This document shows positions 41,756 through 53,835 of a DNA stretch of 64,000 nt, one piece after another. The stretch lies in contig JAHDVE020003048.1 in the NCBI GenBank assembly GCA_022606495.2, positions 26,037 to 90,036 of the forward strand, read 5' to 3'. Source of the DNA: Halesus radiatus. Its lineage: Eukaryota; Arthropoda; Insecta; Trichoptera; Limnephilidae. Below the pieces are notes generated by a model that saw only the letters and a program-made list of their open reading frames with translations, made no database searches and was not told where the DNA came from. How positions within the stretch are numbered: position 1 is the first letter of the stretch; each line of letters starts with the position of its first letter. The translations under genes were made by a program, and so were the position numbers.

Positions 41756-44200
41756 GATGAAATAGAATAAATTATTATTGTAGGTTTAGAGCTTGATTCT
41801 TTCAAGAGACTTAGAATAATACAAATTTGTTGCCTTTCTCATTACTGGTCTTTGTTTTGCTTTAATTTTATTTGTGTGCTCGTGCACGCAGTACTAGGAA
41901 TTCTTCTTAATGTAGGTATTACGGTGGTGAGATAAGCCTGGTTGGAGCTGCAGCGGTATCTGTGCAATGGTGCCCAGTATCCAGATACAGACAGCTGCAC
42001 CTACCAGCTACCAGCGACTAACTTGTTACGGAGGCCTAACTAAAGGCGAAATGATAAACAAGAAAAAATCTATTGCGCGGATTGTTTCAAATAACATAGT
42101 GTAAAGAAGGAAAGCGAGGAATATCATTTAATTGATTATTTAATCATTTTTGTAATGCTACTATTATATTAAATCTATCCACACTCTAACGAAACTGTAC
42201 AACTGTTTTTATTTTTTATTTCTCAATTTGTTTAATACTTGTCGATATTTTAATAATATTATATCGGTATTATATAATTGGAGTCTAGTATCTCTATGAC
42301 AAAACTGTTATAATATTTTTATTTCCAAATTGTGTACATTGATCACAGCATGCATCGTTCTATTACTGCCCTTAGTTTGTACGATGATTGTTATTTATTG
42401 TTGTATTATATAATATTGTTGAACTAAACTCCTGCTGAAAAGTTACTTGCGGTCGCTTAGCAGGTACAAGTTTCCATTGTGTCTAATTAATATTATACAA
42501 TAAATAACAATTTAAAAATATACTAATACTTTTATCGCACCTAAATAAAAAATATTAAATAAATTTAATAAATTTAATAAATTATTTCTCGGGGGTTTAG
42601 TAGCTATGAGGTGCGAACACTAAGGCTGAAATCAGTTTCTCTGTACGATCAGTTGTTGAAGTGACGGAAATTAGAGTTTTTGCTTTTATGTTGATAGATA
42701 ATGCTAACATGCAAAATGCCCTGATCTCAATAAGCTAGGGAATATGATGCAAGTGTAAGTTACCGTTTGTAGCACAATGCAGGCAATGCATACGAAAGCG
42801 CTTCCTTTTCCGCTAAGAATAGTGCAAGGAATCAAATTGTTATCTGCGCACACTCCGCATTTTCCCGCAATCTGATCTCGCGGGTCGCTTTGCTCGGCAA
42901 ACGGCTACAACATAACCCGCAATTATTGGTATTATCTTTATAACGGACGTGCACCGTGCAACTGATTACTGATTACTGTCTCCCTGATATGAGATGCAGA
43001 TAGTGCACATCCCGCATCTCGCGTTTTGCGACTTGCATCTTGCATCTCCCCGGGAAGGAAAAATTGCGGATGGTGTCGCTCTTATCTGCAGAACGCAGAG
43101 GTGACTTACGTGAGAATCGCTTGTTAGGAGATATGTTCATATTAAACATATGCATAACCACGGTCAAGCGGGATGCCGAGATTGCGAGTTGCATGCTACT
43201 CGACTTACTGCTGATTCTGGAAAGAATAAAACTGCATTGAAAAGATTGAGGAAGATGAAATGAAAGGGACAAGGATCTCCGACAGTTGACGTAAATATAA
43301 CGCGTGTTAATAAATAGCAAGCGAGAATAGAGCGTTTATTTTGGAAATCGGTTCGAAATCTTGATGACTTATTAAATCTTGCCTTGCATTCCTTTCTGTT
43401 CATAACTTTTAATGATTAGAATTAATCAGTTCTACTTCAATGCATTGCCGAATCTTGGTTAGAACGATAATTCCACTTAGTGAGAAGGCGGTTATTGGCC
43501 ATTAATGTGAATAATATATTCCACGTCGTGTCTCGGTGATTTAGTGAAAAATGAGCGGCGGGGTTTGGATAAAATTCCTGCGCAATCTCCCTGCGTGCCA
43601 GCGGACAATTACCTCTTTATTGGTCGCGATGTTGAGGCAACTGGAAAATTTTTCCAATAAACGAAACATTTAAATAACATTTTTGTTTTAATGTGCAATA
43701 TGAATTCTACGTCTACCCGCTGGGGCAGCAACCGCGCGCGCTGTTTCGCTGTTTAATTGGGAAAGCTTTTTATAAAGCCCCGAATCAATTGAGATATGCA
43801 CTTATTTTTATTGTTTTCTTTTGTTAACTCAAATAAATTCAAGCTAATAACGTTAGTACACATCTACCCCTACGATTTGTGTGTGTGTGTGTGTTTTTAA
43901 ATGGATAAGAATACTATGTGCGCATGTGTTTGTGTGGTTAAAAGTTATTAACTGCCAAGTGCACGTGTGGACATTAATTTGTTGTAGTCAGGTATACGCT
44001 TCAGGATGTTCTGATCTCAAATTGACCATATCCTAATGGACGAGTAGTATCCAGGAAGCACTACCCTTATTCTACAGTATCTTACCGAAAGGGGCAGATC
44101 TAATCTAACAGTACATTGATTAATGGCTTCAAATAATGATTATTAAGTTTAACGTACTTTCATACGTTTTCTTAATTATAAGTTACGTGGGTGGCAATAA
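41756..44200. other. Unassigned; GC-richer 42820-43240
   Basis: No gene supported. The GC-richer part has three YTATCW sites (near 42840, 42932 and 43080). A short (GT)n run lies near 43878. Confidence 0.45.
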
Positions 44201-44204
44201 ATAT

Positions 44205-44600
44205 ATTTATTTATTTATTTAATAATGTGTTCCGCAAGTATTTTAGTTTTTTATTTTTTTTTATTATTTTGACACATGTAAGTACATCACGGAATGGAGA
44301 ATCCGTTATCACAATTGGTTTTTCAATAAATAGGTTTCACCGGTAATAAATCATTTTAGGCAACATACAAATTTTAATTGGGTAAGGGTAAATATAATCA
44401 TATAAATAAGTCGTCTCAACGTGGCATAACCAAAGTTTTAAAATGGCCTTGAACGCCGAAACAGCTGTCAAAATAATAAAATAAAAACTAAAATACTTTG
44501 CAGAACTTCATAATACCATTATTAAATTTGATTTATATTAAATTTAAAAAAAATGAACGGAGTTCTACGAATTAAACAAAAAAACAATTAATAGGAAATA
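44205..44600. mobile_element. Family C PLE end with short inverted partner
   Basis: A short minus-strand terminal piece (CAAGTATTTTAGTTTTTTAT, about 44235) faces a plus-strand tail from 44330 to 44600 containing GCCTTGAACGCCGAAACAGC and the end AATGAACGGAGTTCTACGAA. The HHR-like core reads TTTTAAAA, more decayed than in other copies. Confidence 0.7.
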
Positions 44601-44639
44601 AATACATATTTTTTAAAAGTATTTTCATATGATGCGTTA

Positions 44640-44775
44640 ACTGTGTGATGTGACATTACAATTTAAAAAGAAAAGAGTAACATTGTTTACATCGCTTTTA
44701 TTTGCTATATACTTTTGCCGACCGAGTTTTGCTACTACCGTTGCTTCTTCAGGGCAGTATACTACTAAAATATGA
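44640..44775 (-). mobile_element. Family B element end, defective hammerhead
   Basis: Minus strand: CTGAAGA, A, GCAAC-GGTA-GTAGC, then AAAAC in place of GAAAC, and TCGGTCGG. Stem II has one mismatch and G12 is lost. Confidence 0.75.
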
Positions 44776-44953
44776 ACTGAGATACACGTGTCGTGTGTTT
44801 TAGATTGATAAAACGGGTGAGCGAAGGGCGAAAGGTGGAATGGGGGCAGGTACCGAACCGGAATATTTTAAGAATCGGATTTTTATGTAAATTTGATTAT
44901 TATGAGAATCTACTACTGCGATTTGTTTAATTATGGTAATTCTTCTTACTTCC

Positions 44954-45081
44954 ATTACTGTTTTTATTATATTTTCACCTGTAAACAACCAACTTTATTA
45001 GTATGAGAGAGGCTTGTAACGGCTAAATCTCTCAAATATCTCTCAATAATTTACAGGTGAAAATATAATAAAAACAGTAAT
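44954..45081. repeat. Perfect 32-bp inverted repeats around 64 bp
   Basis: ATTACTGTTTTTATTATATT... (44954-44985) and its exact reverse complement (45050-45081). Could be a tiny MITE; no clear target duplication was seen. Confidence 0.85.
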
Positions 45082-45122
45082 TATTGAATGGAACACTAGT
45101 ATATATTGATTAACTTGGCGGG

Positions 45123-45351
45123 TTTGCGATAAGCCGACGTAGCTCAACGGTAGAGCATCTAACCAGACATTAGAAGGGTGCGGGTTCGAGTCCTGCCGGC
45201 GACATTTATCTTTGCTCGGAAGGTTTTTTCAATTTGGATGAGTGTTTTAGATTAATAATTATTGTTTATAAAAATAATAATTGTTACCATTTGCACTATA
45301 CACAAAAATCTTGTCTTAAGTTTTAAAAAGAACTTTAGTTTATCAATTAAT
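45123..45351 (+). repeat. tRNA-derived SINE, copy 2
   Basis: Same head and body as 26913-27132. The head (45133-45204) has anticodon AGA and a G-C to A-T compensatory change in the anticodon stem; boxes A and B are intact. Confidence 0.85.
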
Positions 45352-45844
45352 GAATATAGAAATACTCACCAATGCTATGCGCTAGAACTAGAAACACACA
45401 CCGAATTAATTGGAATGTCAAACTCGTTGATTATTTTTCACTGAATCTATTATGCACGCATGCAAATGTTCACTTCCGTCGCCCCTTTACGTTTACCGTT
45501 CGGCGGAAACCAGATGCATGCAGTTTGTTCCTTCCAACTACAACATTGCATGAACTTTGGCTTCTCTTTCCCATGCCACCAAGTACAAAGTAATTCTACT
45601 CTCCACCAAATTAGTGATGACTTCTGTAAGAAATTTAAGAAATTTAAAAAAAATCCGTTTATACATTTTCATTCTACAAGACATTTCATTAAAACGTAAA
45701 TTAATAAAAACTTCGATAAAATGTTTTTCATAAACGTAATTTGATTGCTTTTATTATTTTAACGTCAAAGCAACGATAAAACCCTCACTTCAGACACATC
45801 AGCCAACACCGAGACATTATTTAAAAAGATCATCATATCAGATG

Positions 45845-46035
45845 TTCGATACTATAATAATAAATGTTTATTCCAGTATGTGGGGAGTTTAGTGCAGTCC
45901 CACACATTCCATATAAAATATATATGCAATAGTTATAAAAAATATATATATATACAAAATATGTACAAAACAGACAGTAGTAAGGTGATACATCACATAT
46001 AAAACAAAAATTAAAATAAAATAAAGATTTACGCA
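45845..46035 (-). repeat. LINE 3' UTR fragment (clade 2)
   Basis: Matches 34350-34520: minus-strand AATGTGTGGGACTGCACTAA through to the ATT tail at 45852. Confidence 0.75.
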
Positions 46036-46064
46036 TTTCTACGATGACGCATCTTTAAAGAAGG

Positions 46065-46475
46065 TTCTACGGGTATTTTAGTTTTTATTATTGTGACAGC
46101 TTTTTCGGCAAACTGCGGTTTATTCACATTGCGATGACATATTTTAGTATGTTCACACCACCAAAACAATATAAACATTTGAATAAATCAATTCAGAAAA
46201 CGTTGTCATTTAAATACGGGGAAAACACATTATAAATGTAAAAGTAAATCGGTTTCACCGGTAATAAATAATTATTCTAAACACTGTCTAAATTAGAATT
46301 GGGTGGGAGTAATTAAAAATATATAAATAAGTCGTCGCAATGGGGATTAACCGGAGTTTGAAAATGGCCCTGAACGCCGAAACAGCTATCACAATAATAA
46401 AAAACTAAAATACCCGTAGAACTTAATAATGTCATAATTAAATTTGAATTACATGAAATTTAAAAAAAAAATAGT
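46065..46475. mobile_element. Family C PLE deletion derivative with inverted ends
   Basis: A minus-strand terminal piece (46065-46145, with GACAGCTTTTTCGGC) is joined directly to the last codons of the GIY-YIG frame (about 46148-46215, AGTATGTTCACACCACCAAA) and then to a complete plus-strand tail with GAACGCCGAAACAGCTATCA. Only the two inverted ends and a scrap of coding sequence remain. Confidence 0.8.
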
Positions 46476-47109
46476 TTAGGTGATATTTATGAAGCGAAAG
46501 AAGCCATGTTAACATATTTTTTATTTTGGCATGGAAATGAAATTATCTCCACGAAAACTAATATTCCGTACATTTACACGGTGGCAGGAACAGTATTTAA
46601 AATGCGTAAAAAGAGTTTTCTGTATCTGATGTAGGAATTTAATCAAAAATGAAGACGGTCTGCAAACATCTCGATTCCCGCGTGTTCTTAAAGCGGAAGT
46701 TACCACATCTTCGGTGGTCAGTAACTGGTAACAACTTCCACCTTCCAGTGACTAGTTCGTTTAACATCCTCCCTTTATCTTAATGTAACAAGCGAATTAA
46801 GTGCGTTCACTTAGTCCGCGGTGTCTCGCCTAAGTGCCGGCTATAATATGCAGTCTGTACTATGCACTGCTACTGGCTCTGCGATGCCAACAGGTGTTGG
46901 CTGGAAGGTGAAACAGTTCACTACTGATTGATCTGTGGGGTGTCCTACACAGCCGCTCCCGCCCCCTGCCCTTACACATTACACACCCCACCCACGTTTA
47001 TGTTGGGAATTTAGATTAAGGGATCAGACTGATGTACTCGCGGAAATATCTTTGATAAGGCGCTGAATAAGATATTTGAACTGCAAGTATTCTCACGCGG
47101 TCTTAACCG
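46476..47109. other. Unassigned sequence
   Basis: No gene supported; TGATAA at about 47053. Confidence 0.5.
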
Positions 47110-47480
47110 TTTCCTAATATATAGATATCAACATGTTTCGAAAGCGATGCTTTCCTCATAAAGAAAGATATTATAAATGTGTTCTATACATTCCTCAAAT
47201 ATTACTATGAATGCTGTAAATTCTATAGGGTAATTAGGAAAATATGTAAGGTTTCAAAGGGCAATAATCCTCAATCTGTAATATTTTTAATTCTTTATGA
47301 AATACGTACTGGATTTTTTTGTAAACCGTTCAAAATTGTTTTCACGGGTTTTCAAACCGCACCTGTCATCAGACATTTTGGTATGTATTTCATAAAATTT
47401 AAAGAATACATAAATTAATAAGAAGTGCTTTACACCACTGTTTTTAAAATACTAATATATCAACATGTTTCGAAACCAAA
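47110..47480. mobile_element. Family A hammerhead arm pieces flanking 300 bp
   Basis: GATATCAACATGTTTCGAAA occurs at about 47126 with GCGATGCTTTCCTCATAAAG (core damaged), and TATCAACATGTTTCGAAA again at about 47457. The intervening sequence is not the usual interior. Confidence 0.6.
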
Positions 47481-47514
47481 AAAAAAACAAAAAATTACAA
47501 AATAATTCTTAATG

Positions 47515-48190
47515 ATTGTTACGTAACACAATTAGGAGAATCTAGCCGTCGGAAGAATAATACTTCTAGCCGCTAGTTAAATAAACATACACCTAGCCGC
47601 TCGTCGGCGCTCCAACTAATAACGGCACGTTTCCGCCGGCCATCATTGTTCTTGACCAATGAGACAAGGTACGGGACATAGCTTCCGGCCGCCATTACGG
47701 CGTGGGCTCGCTAAGCGATGACCCACCAGCACTCCACATCCAGACACGGAGTCATCAAGAGCGTGCGACGTGCCTTGGGCACGTGGCCGCCCGCTATTTT
47801 ATCAGTACCTTATAAACGCCTTGCTACCTATGCATTACACCTAAATATTAAAGCCAGTGACCAGTACAATAAATCGCTGCGTCCTGCCTGCCATTGTATG
47901 TGAGTCCCTAGTCTGCACACTTTACACCAACGGAATCGTGACTGCTGTCGCCGACCGCCATATAAGCAGATTTGAATTCACCCTCTTGTATGTGCTTTTA
48001 AAAACTGTGCCCTTTGAATAACATGTCCGGTTGGAGATTCATCAGAGAGAGATTATTCAGAATCAGATTAGCGTAGGATCAGCCCCTAGAATTCGAAACC
48101 CCGTATGTAATTACTTGTAAATGTTGTCCTGTAAATAAACCCTGACTAGAAAGCACGCATCTCTCATTTTGAGTAGTTAGTTACCTTTCT
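47515..48190 (+). mobile_element. Possible solo LTR of a retrotransposon
   Basis: Starts TGTTACGTAACACAATTAGG; a GC-rich upstream half is followed by CATATAAGCAG (TATA-like, about 47960) and AATAAA (about 48133). This resembles a U3-R-U5 order. A matching second LTR, TG...CA ends and target duplication were not found, so this is tentative. It is followed by an inverted TAGCTCAGCTGGTAAAG (48240-48222), a tRNA-like A-box region on the minus strand. Confidence 0.35.
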
Positions 48191-48889
48191 CCGATATAAG
48201 GCTGCGGCCGGCCTTCGACTTTACCAGCTGAGCTAACCATGGTGGAACCTGAGATTAGCCCTGCTTCTGAGTGAGTGGAACTGTCTTCCTTTCTCATCAC
48301 TGGCGGCCAACGTGGATGTTGTCTGCTCCTTTTTCTTCCTTTCTTAACATGATTTTAGTCTCTTTAAAGATAATAATGTTTATGCTACTGATGTCAGAGG
48401 ATTTATATTATTTCAAATACATTGTTTTCTTTTCTATTTCTATGATTATATTATGAGTTACTCAAAAACAATTAACATTTTTACTGATTTATTATAAAAT
48501 TCATTACTATTATGTAACTCATCAATACCGTCCAAATCCATGAATCTTATTCGTGTGTTTGTTTTTTGTTTTTCTTAGTCAAATGCAGGGAGGAATCAAA
48601 GCCAATAGGTACTTATACATTAATATCTATTAATATTTTTATATAGTCCTCTGCCCGTAGTTAGCCGTAGCTTGTTCCTTCATATTTCTATCTAACTAGT
48701 ACTACGGCGCTTTGGCCTTATTAGTATCACCATCTCATGGTTTGATTTACTTGTCTGAATGTGTGTTACATTATTTGTGCTCTTTGGGAAAAGATCTTAA
48801 CTGGATTAAAAACCCTAACCAAGGAAAGGAAAAGGGACAAACATTTGGTTTTAAACATTTTACCAAAGTTACTTTTTGTACTTACTGAA
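48191..48889. other. Unassigned AT-rich sequence
   Basis: Apart from the tRNA-like A box noted at 48222-48240, nothing recognised. Confidence 0.5.
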
Positions 48890-49290
48890 TAAAATTTGTT
48901 TAATATGTTATTCACTATTTGCTGCATCCCAGAGTTTCTTTGTCGGCTCATAAAGCTGAGCGATACGTAACTCAATCTTATCAATATTACTCAATAATAG
49001 TATCCTTTTTTTAGTACTCATTTTTAAACGCATTATTTTCTTCATAGCAGCAACCAGTACCTATCAAACACATATACATAATATCTTTTAATTATTTCAC
49101 TTCTTCTAGATATATTATATTACCATACTATGTCCATACTAGCTTTTCCCTTCTATCTTTGTATAATGGCACTTAATATGAACTAAACTGTCCTAAAACG
49201 GGATTTGTTCCTAATTTGGCAGTCAAAGCTTCCATAATTGTTATTGTTAAATAATGCGTGTTTCAAATAAATAAATATTATTATTATTAA
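48890..49290 (+). repeat. Family D dispersed repeat, copy 3
   Basis: TTTCTTTGTCGGCTCATAAA to GTGTTTCAAATAAATAAATA with an ATT tail; internally deleted relative to copy 1. Confidence 0.75.
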
Positions 49291-49795
49291 TATGAACATG
49301 CACGTATGTCTGTATAGTATATTACCGCGAGTGCAATAAAGTGGAGTTATCAGCCCGGCTCTGCACTGTGAATCAGCCGACGCCGCTTCCCTTTATCAGC
49401 TGATTAGTGGCAACTTATTTCCATATCTCCCGCTGCCGAGGAAATTCTGATGTAAAAACACGTTTTCTACTTAATGGGCCGGATCGATAAGGATGGCAGT
49501 TACTTACACTGGCAGTGCACTATCTGCTCCTTGATACAGTTGCTGCTGTTTGTTGCCGCGCTCGGGCCGGTGACGGACAATTGCTGTAACTCTAAGCTCG
49601 TTGTTTTGCCGATGATACACGACATTGGGTGCCTTTCCTATCTCAAATTACCAGTGAAGGTAGAGTGACCGGTTTCGGTGTCCTTGTATTAATCAATCAA
49701 CGGCTTACAGATGTTGTTAGTTGCTTGTTAGCTGAAAATTTTTACTTGCATGTAGCTAACTGTGCTGCAGTTCCCCCACATCATTTCTTTATTCA

Positions 49796-50042
49796 ATTTC
49801 AATGGCTAAATCTATTATTCCACATCGTATTCTGGAATGCAAGAGGTCTTACACAAAATATTCACGAACTCAGAATTTTTGTTAATGCGCATACACTAGA
49901 CATCATTCTTATAAATGAAACACACCTAAATGCACCGTCTTCGCCCAATATCTCAAATTATTCCCTTTACAGAAATGACCGTTTAAGAGGGGGTGGCACC
50001 CTAATTCATATTAAAAGGAAAACCACACACATACACAATTAA
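49796..50042 (+). pseudogene. LINE AP-endonuclease N-terminus (start of ORF2)
   Basis: Eighty-odd open codons contain HIVFWNARGLTQNIHELR, then DIILINETHL, then YSLYRNDRLRGGGTLIHIKR. These are the N-terminal strands of the APE-type endonuclease of LINE ORF2: the first strand with its conserved Asn, the NETHL block bearing the catalytic Glu, and the RGGGT turn. The frame breaks at 50042 in CA repeats and the rest of ORF2 is absent. The upstream codons of this frame (49629-49795) show no LINE similarity. The intact enzyme nicks target DNA to prime reverse transcription. Confidence 0.8.
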
Positions 50043-52280
50043 AGCCACAAAAGTCCCTGGTTCGTTAGGAATAGCATAACTAACACGGGCTCGAAAATTC
50101 CTCCACTATAACAGATTTATCCAAAAAATTTTACTCCAAATTAGAATCGAACTCGAATCCCTCCATCTCCAAGCTCGGCAGCTGGACCCCCAGCACCGAC
50201 CCCCCCCCCCCTCCCCGTCTCCGCCCAAATTTAATCTTATACCCCCCATTACCATAGTGGGGATGCTTTTTTAATTTTTTTTTATTCTTTTTTACAAAAG
50301 AAAAAAAAATACAACGCAAAAAGACCCGATAAATTACTTTTTTGTAGTTTGTTTAACGGGAGCTTGTTATTTAAAACTCAAAATTTACAGACAAGGTTAC
50401 AAATAAAAATATGTATGTAAAAAGAATTTGGAATCAGGAATCTTACTATAAAATATTTCTACAAAAAAATATATTAACAAAATAAATGAAAATACAATAA
50501 AAACGTAAACGAAAGCAATAAATCACAAATAAAATAATATTTCCTTATTATTTAATAAAAATAGCTTCTTTCAGCTAACCAAGTTTTCAGTGTGTTTATT
50601 AATTGCTTAGTTTTTTTTATTTATTACAGATGGTAACATATTTATACAAGTAGGAATCATTAAATATAAGATTGCAATTAGCAAGTGCCGCCAGCACATC
50701 AAACACTCTTTACAATTCTTTGAAATAAAAGCCCTACAGTAGCAATAGCCCGCTCACTGGGTAGAGAAGATTATCTACACATGTATGCACCTCTAAGCAC
50801 AGTTGACACAGGAAGAGGGAGAAATGTTCGCTGGCATAATACAGAATAATGGCAGAATACGATACGATGTAGAAACTCTGCATTCTTCGTCTGGTTTATC
50901 TAAAGTTTCTGTTTTCACATTCTAAGTGTAATTATAAAGACAGTGCACTTCGTGAGAATAACATTAAGTTCTTGGTACAGTCGAAAAACAAAAACGGTTA
51001 TTTTTTCCATCTTTTAATGGTTGACAAGCAAATACGACGTACGTCTCGAAATCTTAAGTCAAATCTGCCACCTCCCTGCCGCCCCCCTCAGGTACAGGTT
51101 ACAGGGGTGGACACAGAAAGGAATGTACCTATTCAATCAAAATTGTACGAGTTTTATGGGCCATTCCCGCGGCGCTATCGCGGCCATAGATCGCGCCAAA
51201 TGGCCGCCTATCGCCGTCCGCCGGAAGCTCGATACAGTTTCCCGCCAAAACGTTTCCGTCGATTCACCTCGCAACAGTTGTACCTCCACCTGTCCCTGCC
51301 CCGGACCCTGGCCGACACGACCGACCTGGCCACCTAGCGCTGCCACCTTACATCCACTGCCTGCAGATTATACTGCCCTGGTACCTACCACCTACGCAGC
51401 TGAGATTCCATTCACTCGGAAGTCTTTCTTTCATTCTATATCGTTCTCCATTTGAAACGTTTTTACGACACCAACGTAATGAAATTAGATATGTTTAAAT
51501 GGATTTGACCGAGGAGTAACATTGCTCTTTATTTATATTGTAACCTTTAAAGATATTTTCATAAAATGCCAAGTTTGTGGTAAGTTCGCTAAGGGTTGTT
51601 CTCTTTTGAATAATCCAGTTGATATCGGCACCTCGTACCCAGATATTCAGAATATGTGGTGTGGGACGGGAAAAGTGCCGCAAGTTCATCAATCAAGGTT
51701 AGTTCCCGTGTGTAGATACAGATACGTGGGAAGAGTAAACCAACATCGCATTGATGGATCGCAGTATCTATCACTCGCCTGCTGGGACCATCCGAACCCG
51801 CCCAACCCGGCGAAGGTCTGGCCATTATGGAAAACTATTTGATCATGAAAGATTTACGGCGAAATATGTAAACACGATCGGCCCCCTCCCTTCCACCTTC
51901 CACCCCCCGCGTCCCGCGTCCCCGTGACAAGTGACAGATCTGGTTCACAAAACAATATTTATTGGGTGACAGATAAGGGTGGCTCGCAGCAGGATTGGGG
52001 TGCTCATTTATCTTTTATTCGCGGCCCATTACCTGCGCGCCCCCCTCGCTCCGCACGCTCCTGGTGTCGTGCTAATGTAAAAGGGTGGGAAGATCTCCCA
52101 TAAGATTCTTCTTGTTGTTTTTAACAGATCAAAGTATTCATATTATTTATATTAACAACCTACCACAATATTATTTATGTTCAAGATGTTCAAAAGTAGC
52201 AATTAAATGTTTACTCCTATCTATTCATTTCTTTAAATAACAAAATTTAATAAAATATTATCCTTTTTTTTTAAACAATC
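50043..52280. other. Unassigned; C13 tract near 50201 and GC-rich 51060-51370
   Basis: No gene supported. Overlapping frames of 69-144 codons at 50972-51455 follow GC content. AGATAA and TTATCT sites lie at about 51970 and 52010. Confidence 0.45.
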
Positions 52281-52760
52281 AGAAATGTCCTCAGTACAAA
52301 AGATTTGATTAAGGTCTACATAACTCTCTACCAATCAATGTTAGAATATGATATCATTGAACGGGGAAATGCTAATGATAATATTCTTAATTTACTGATT
52401 AGAACACAAAAAGTCATCATGAAGAATATACTTAAAGTCCCCGTAAGAACTAGCACTGACGAAATCTAAACTTAACATTATATCACCAAAACAATTATAC
52501 TACTTTACATTCATGAATACAAAAAGCAAGAAATAACAAGAATCACACATTAGAAACACTAGATCTCAAACCACAAACACAGCATTTGGACAAAAAAACT
52601 TCTTATGCTATGGTACTAAACTCTACAACAAAATCCCATTATCCTCTAAAAATCACAACAACCATGATAAATTTAAAAAATAAAATAAAACGCTGGATAC
52701 GTTACATAGGGAGATCTGAAATAGAAAACATATTAACACCAAATACAGACTAACGAATCC
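52281..52760 (+). pseudogene. LINE ORF2 thumb/C-terminus (clade 4)
   Basis: RNVLSTKDLIKVYITLYQSM, then RTQKVIMKNILKVPVRTSTD and a stop, then more decayed AFGQKNFLCYGTKLYNKIPL and a final basic stretch. The QK-V/I-I-x-x-I-L-K-x-P-x-R-T-x-T-x-E block and the YNKIP block are diagnostic of Jockey/CR1-like C-termini. Several stops. Confidence 0.8.
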
Positions 52761-53035
52761 ACTCAACTGCACGTAAAACAGGTCACAATTATTATTTTTT
52801 CGTCAAGCACTTCAATTTAATATAATGTAATTTAATATTTTGTAAATGAAATCCTCAGCACGGGAAATCCCAGTGATGATAACATTATTTGTTATTTTGT
52901 TTTAAAAAAAAAAGATATTAAAACATTATTATCATCTATGAGGGCTGTTAGTTATTCATTCTACTCTATTTTTTCAAATACCAAGAAGACTGGATAGATA
53001 GTTCTGTCATTTAATTAAATTTAATAAGTAACTCC
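52761..53035. other. AT-rich, probable 3' UTR of the preceding LINE
   Basis: No coding sequence. No clear tail. Confidence 0.35.
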
Positions 53036-53039
53036 AGTC

Positions 53040-53828
53040 TATTTTTATTATTTTATTTTATCAATATTGACGTCCTAACTTAAATACCAATATGCATGTC
53101 TTTTTGTATAATAAATATTTTTCAAAGCCCGCCAAAACGCTCCAAATCCATGGCCGGTCGGTTTTAAAGTTAGAATGTCAAACGTCGAAACAAGGATGAG
53201 TTATACCGTATATTATTCTATATTCTATTCATAGTGAACCATAACTAAACGTAAGTAATAAAATTATTACCTTTTTAGAAACTTTAACTCGAGGACTAAT
53301 AATAATAAAGTGAATAAGAAATATTTTATATAAATCACTAACTAACCATCCCCGCAGGGGTAGGCAGAGAGTACGGACCGCCAAACAACTCGATCTTGGC
53401 ATACACTTCTTGCTTCATTTACATTCGTACATCGTCTCATACATTCTCTTCTATTATTCCGACTTCTGACATGGCCCGACTCAAGTATTTGATTCGCTTG
53501 ATCGTGCTATGTCTTCCTCGGACGTCCCCGGCTTCTTCTTCCATTCACATTCGCGTCATACATTCTTCTTACACTCCTTTCTTCGTTCATTCGCTCCACA
53601 TCCCCAAACCATCTAAGCGTCCCTTTCTTAATCTTACTCATTAAGCTTACATCAGCCTTGCAAAATTAAGTTTACTTTTGCCAAACTAAAAAAACACAAC
53701 AAAAATTTCCATACAAATCCAATCTTTAGAATACGCGCGGCCGAGACCCGTGACGTCAGATGTTCAGAATGCAATAACACTTTATAGCTTGTATATTTTG
53801 AATCGGCATTTGCCGATCTATATACTTC
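53040..53828 (+). repeat. Family L dispersed repeat, copy 3, interrupted by a LINE tail
   Basis: The first part (53040-53330) and second part (53652-53828, ending GGCATTTGCCGATCTATA) are colinear with copy 1; the LINE end at 53334-53650 sits between. Confidence 0.75.
53334..53650 (-). pseudogene. LINE ORF2 C-terminus, GRPRKTW type (clade 3, copy 2)
   Basis: Minus strand: KIKKGTLRWFGDVERMNEER, RRSRGRPRKT followed by a stop in place of Trp, and the same tail as 35266-35600. Inserted in a family-L repeat. Confidence 0.85.
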
Positions 53829-53835
53829 ATCTGCA

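Noticed and set aside
51021..51455. 144-codon gene
   Set aside because: Three overlapping frames on two strands of comparable length and no recognisable motif.
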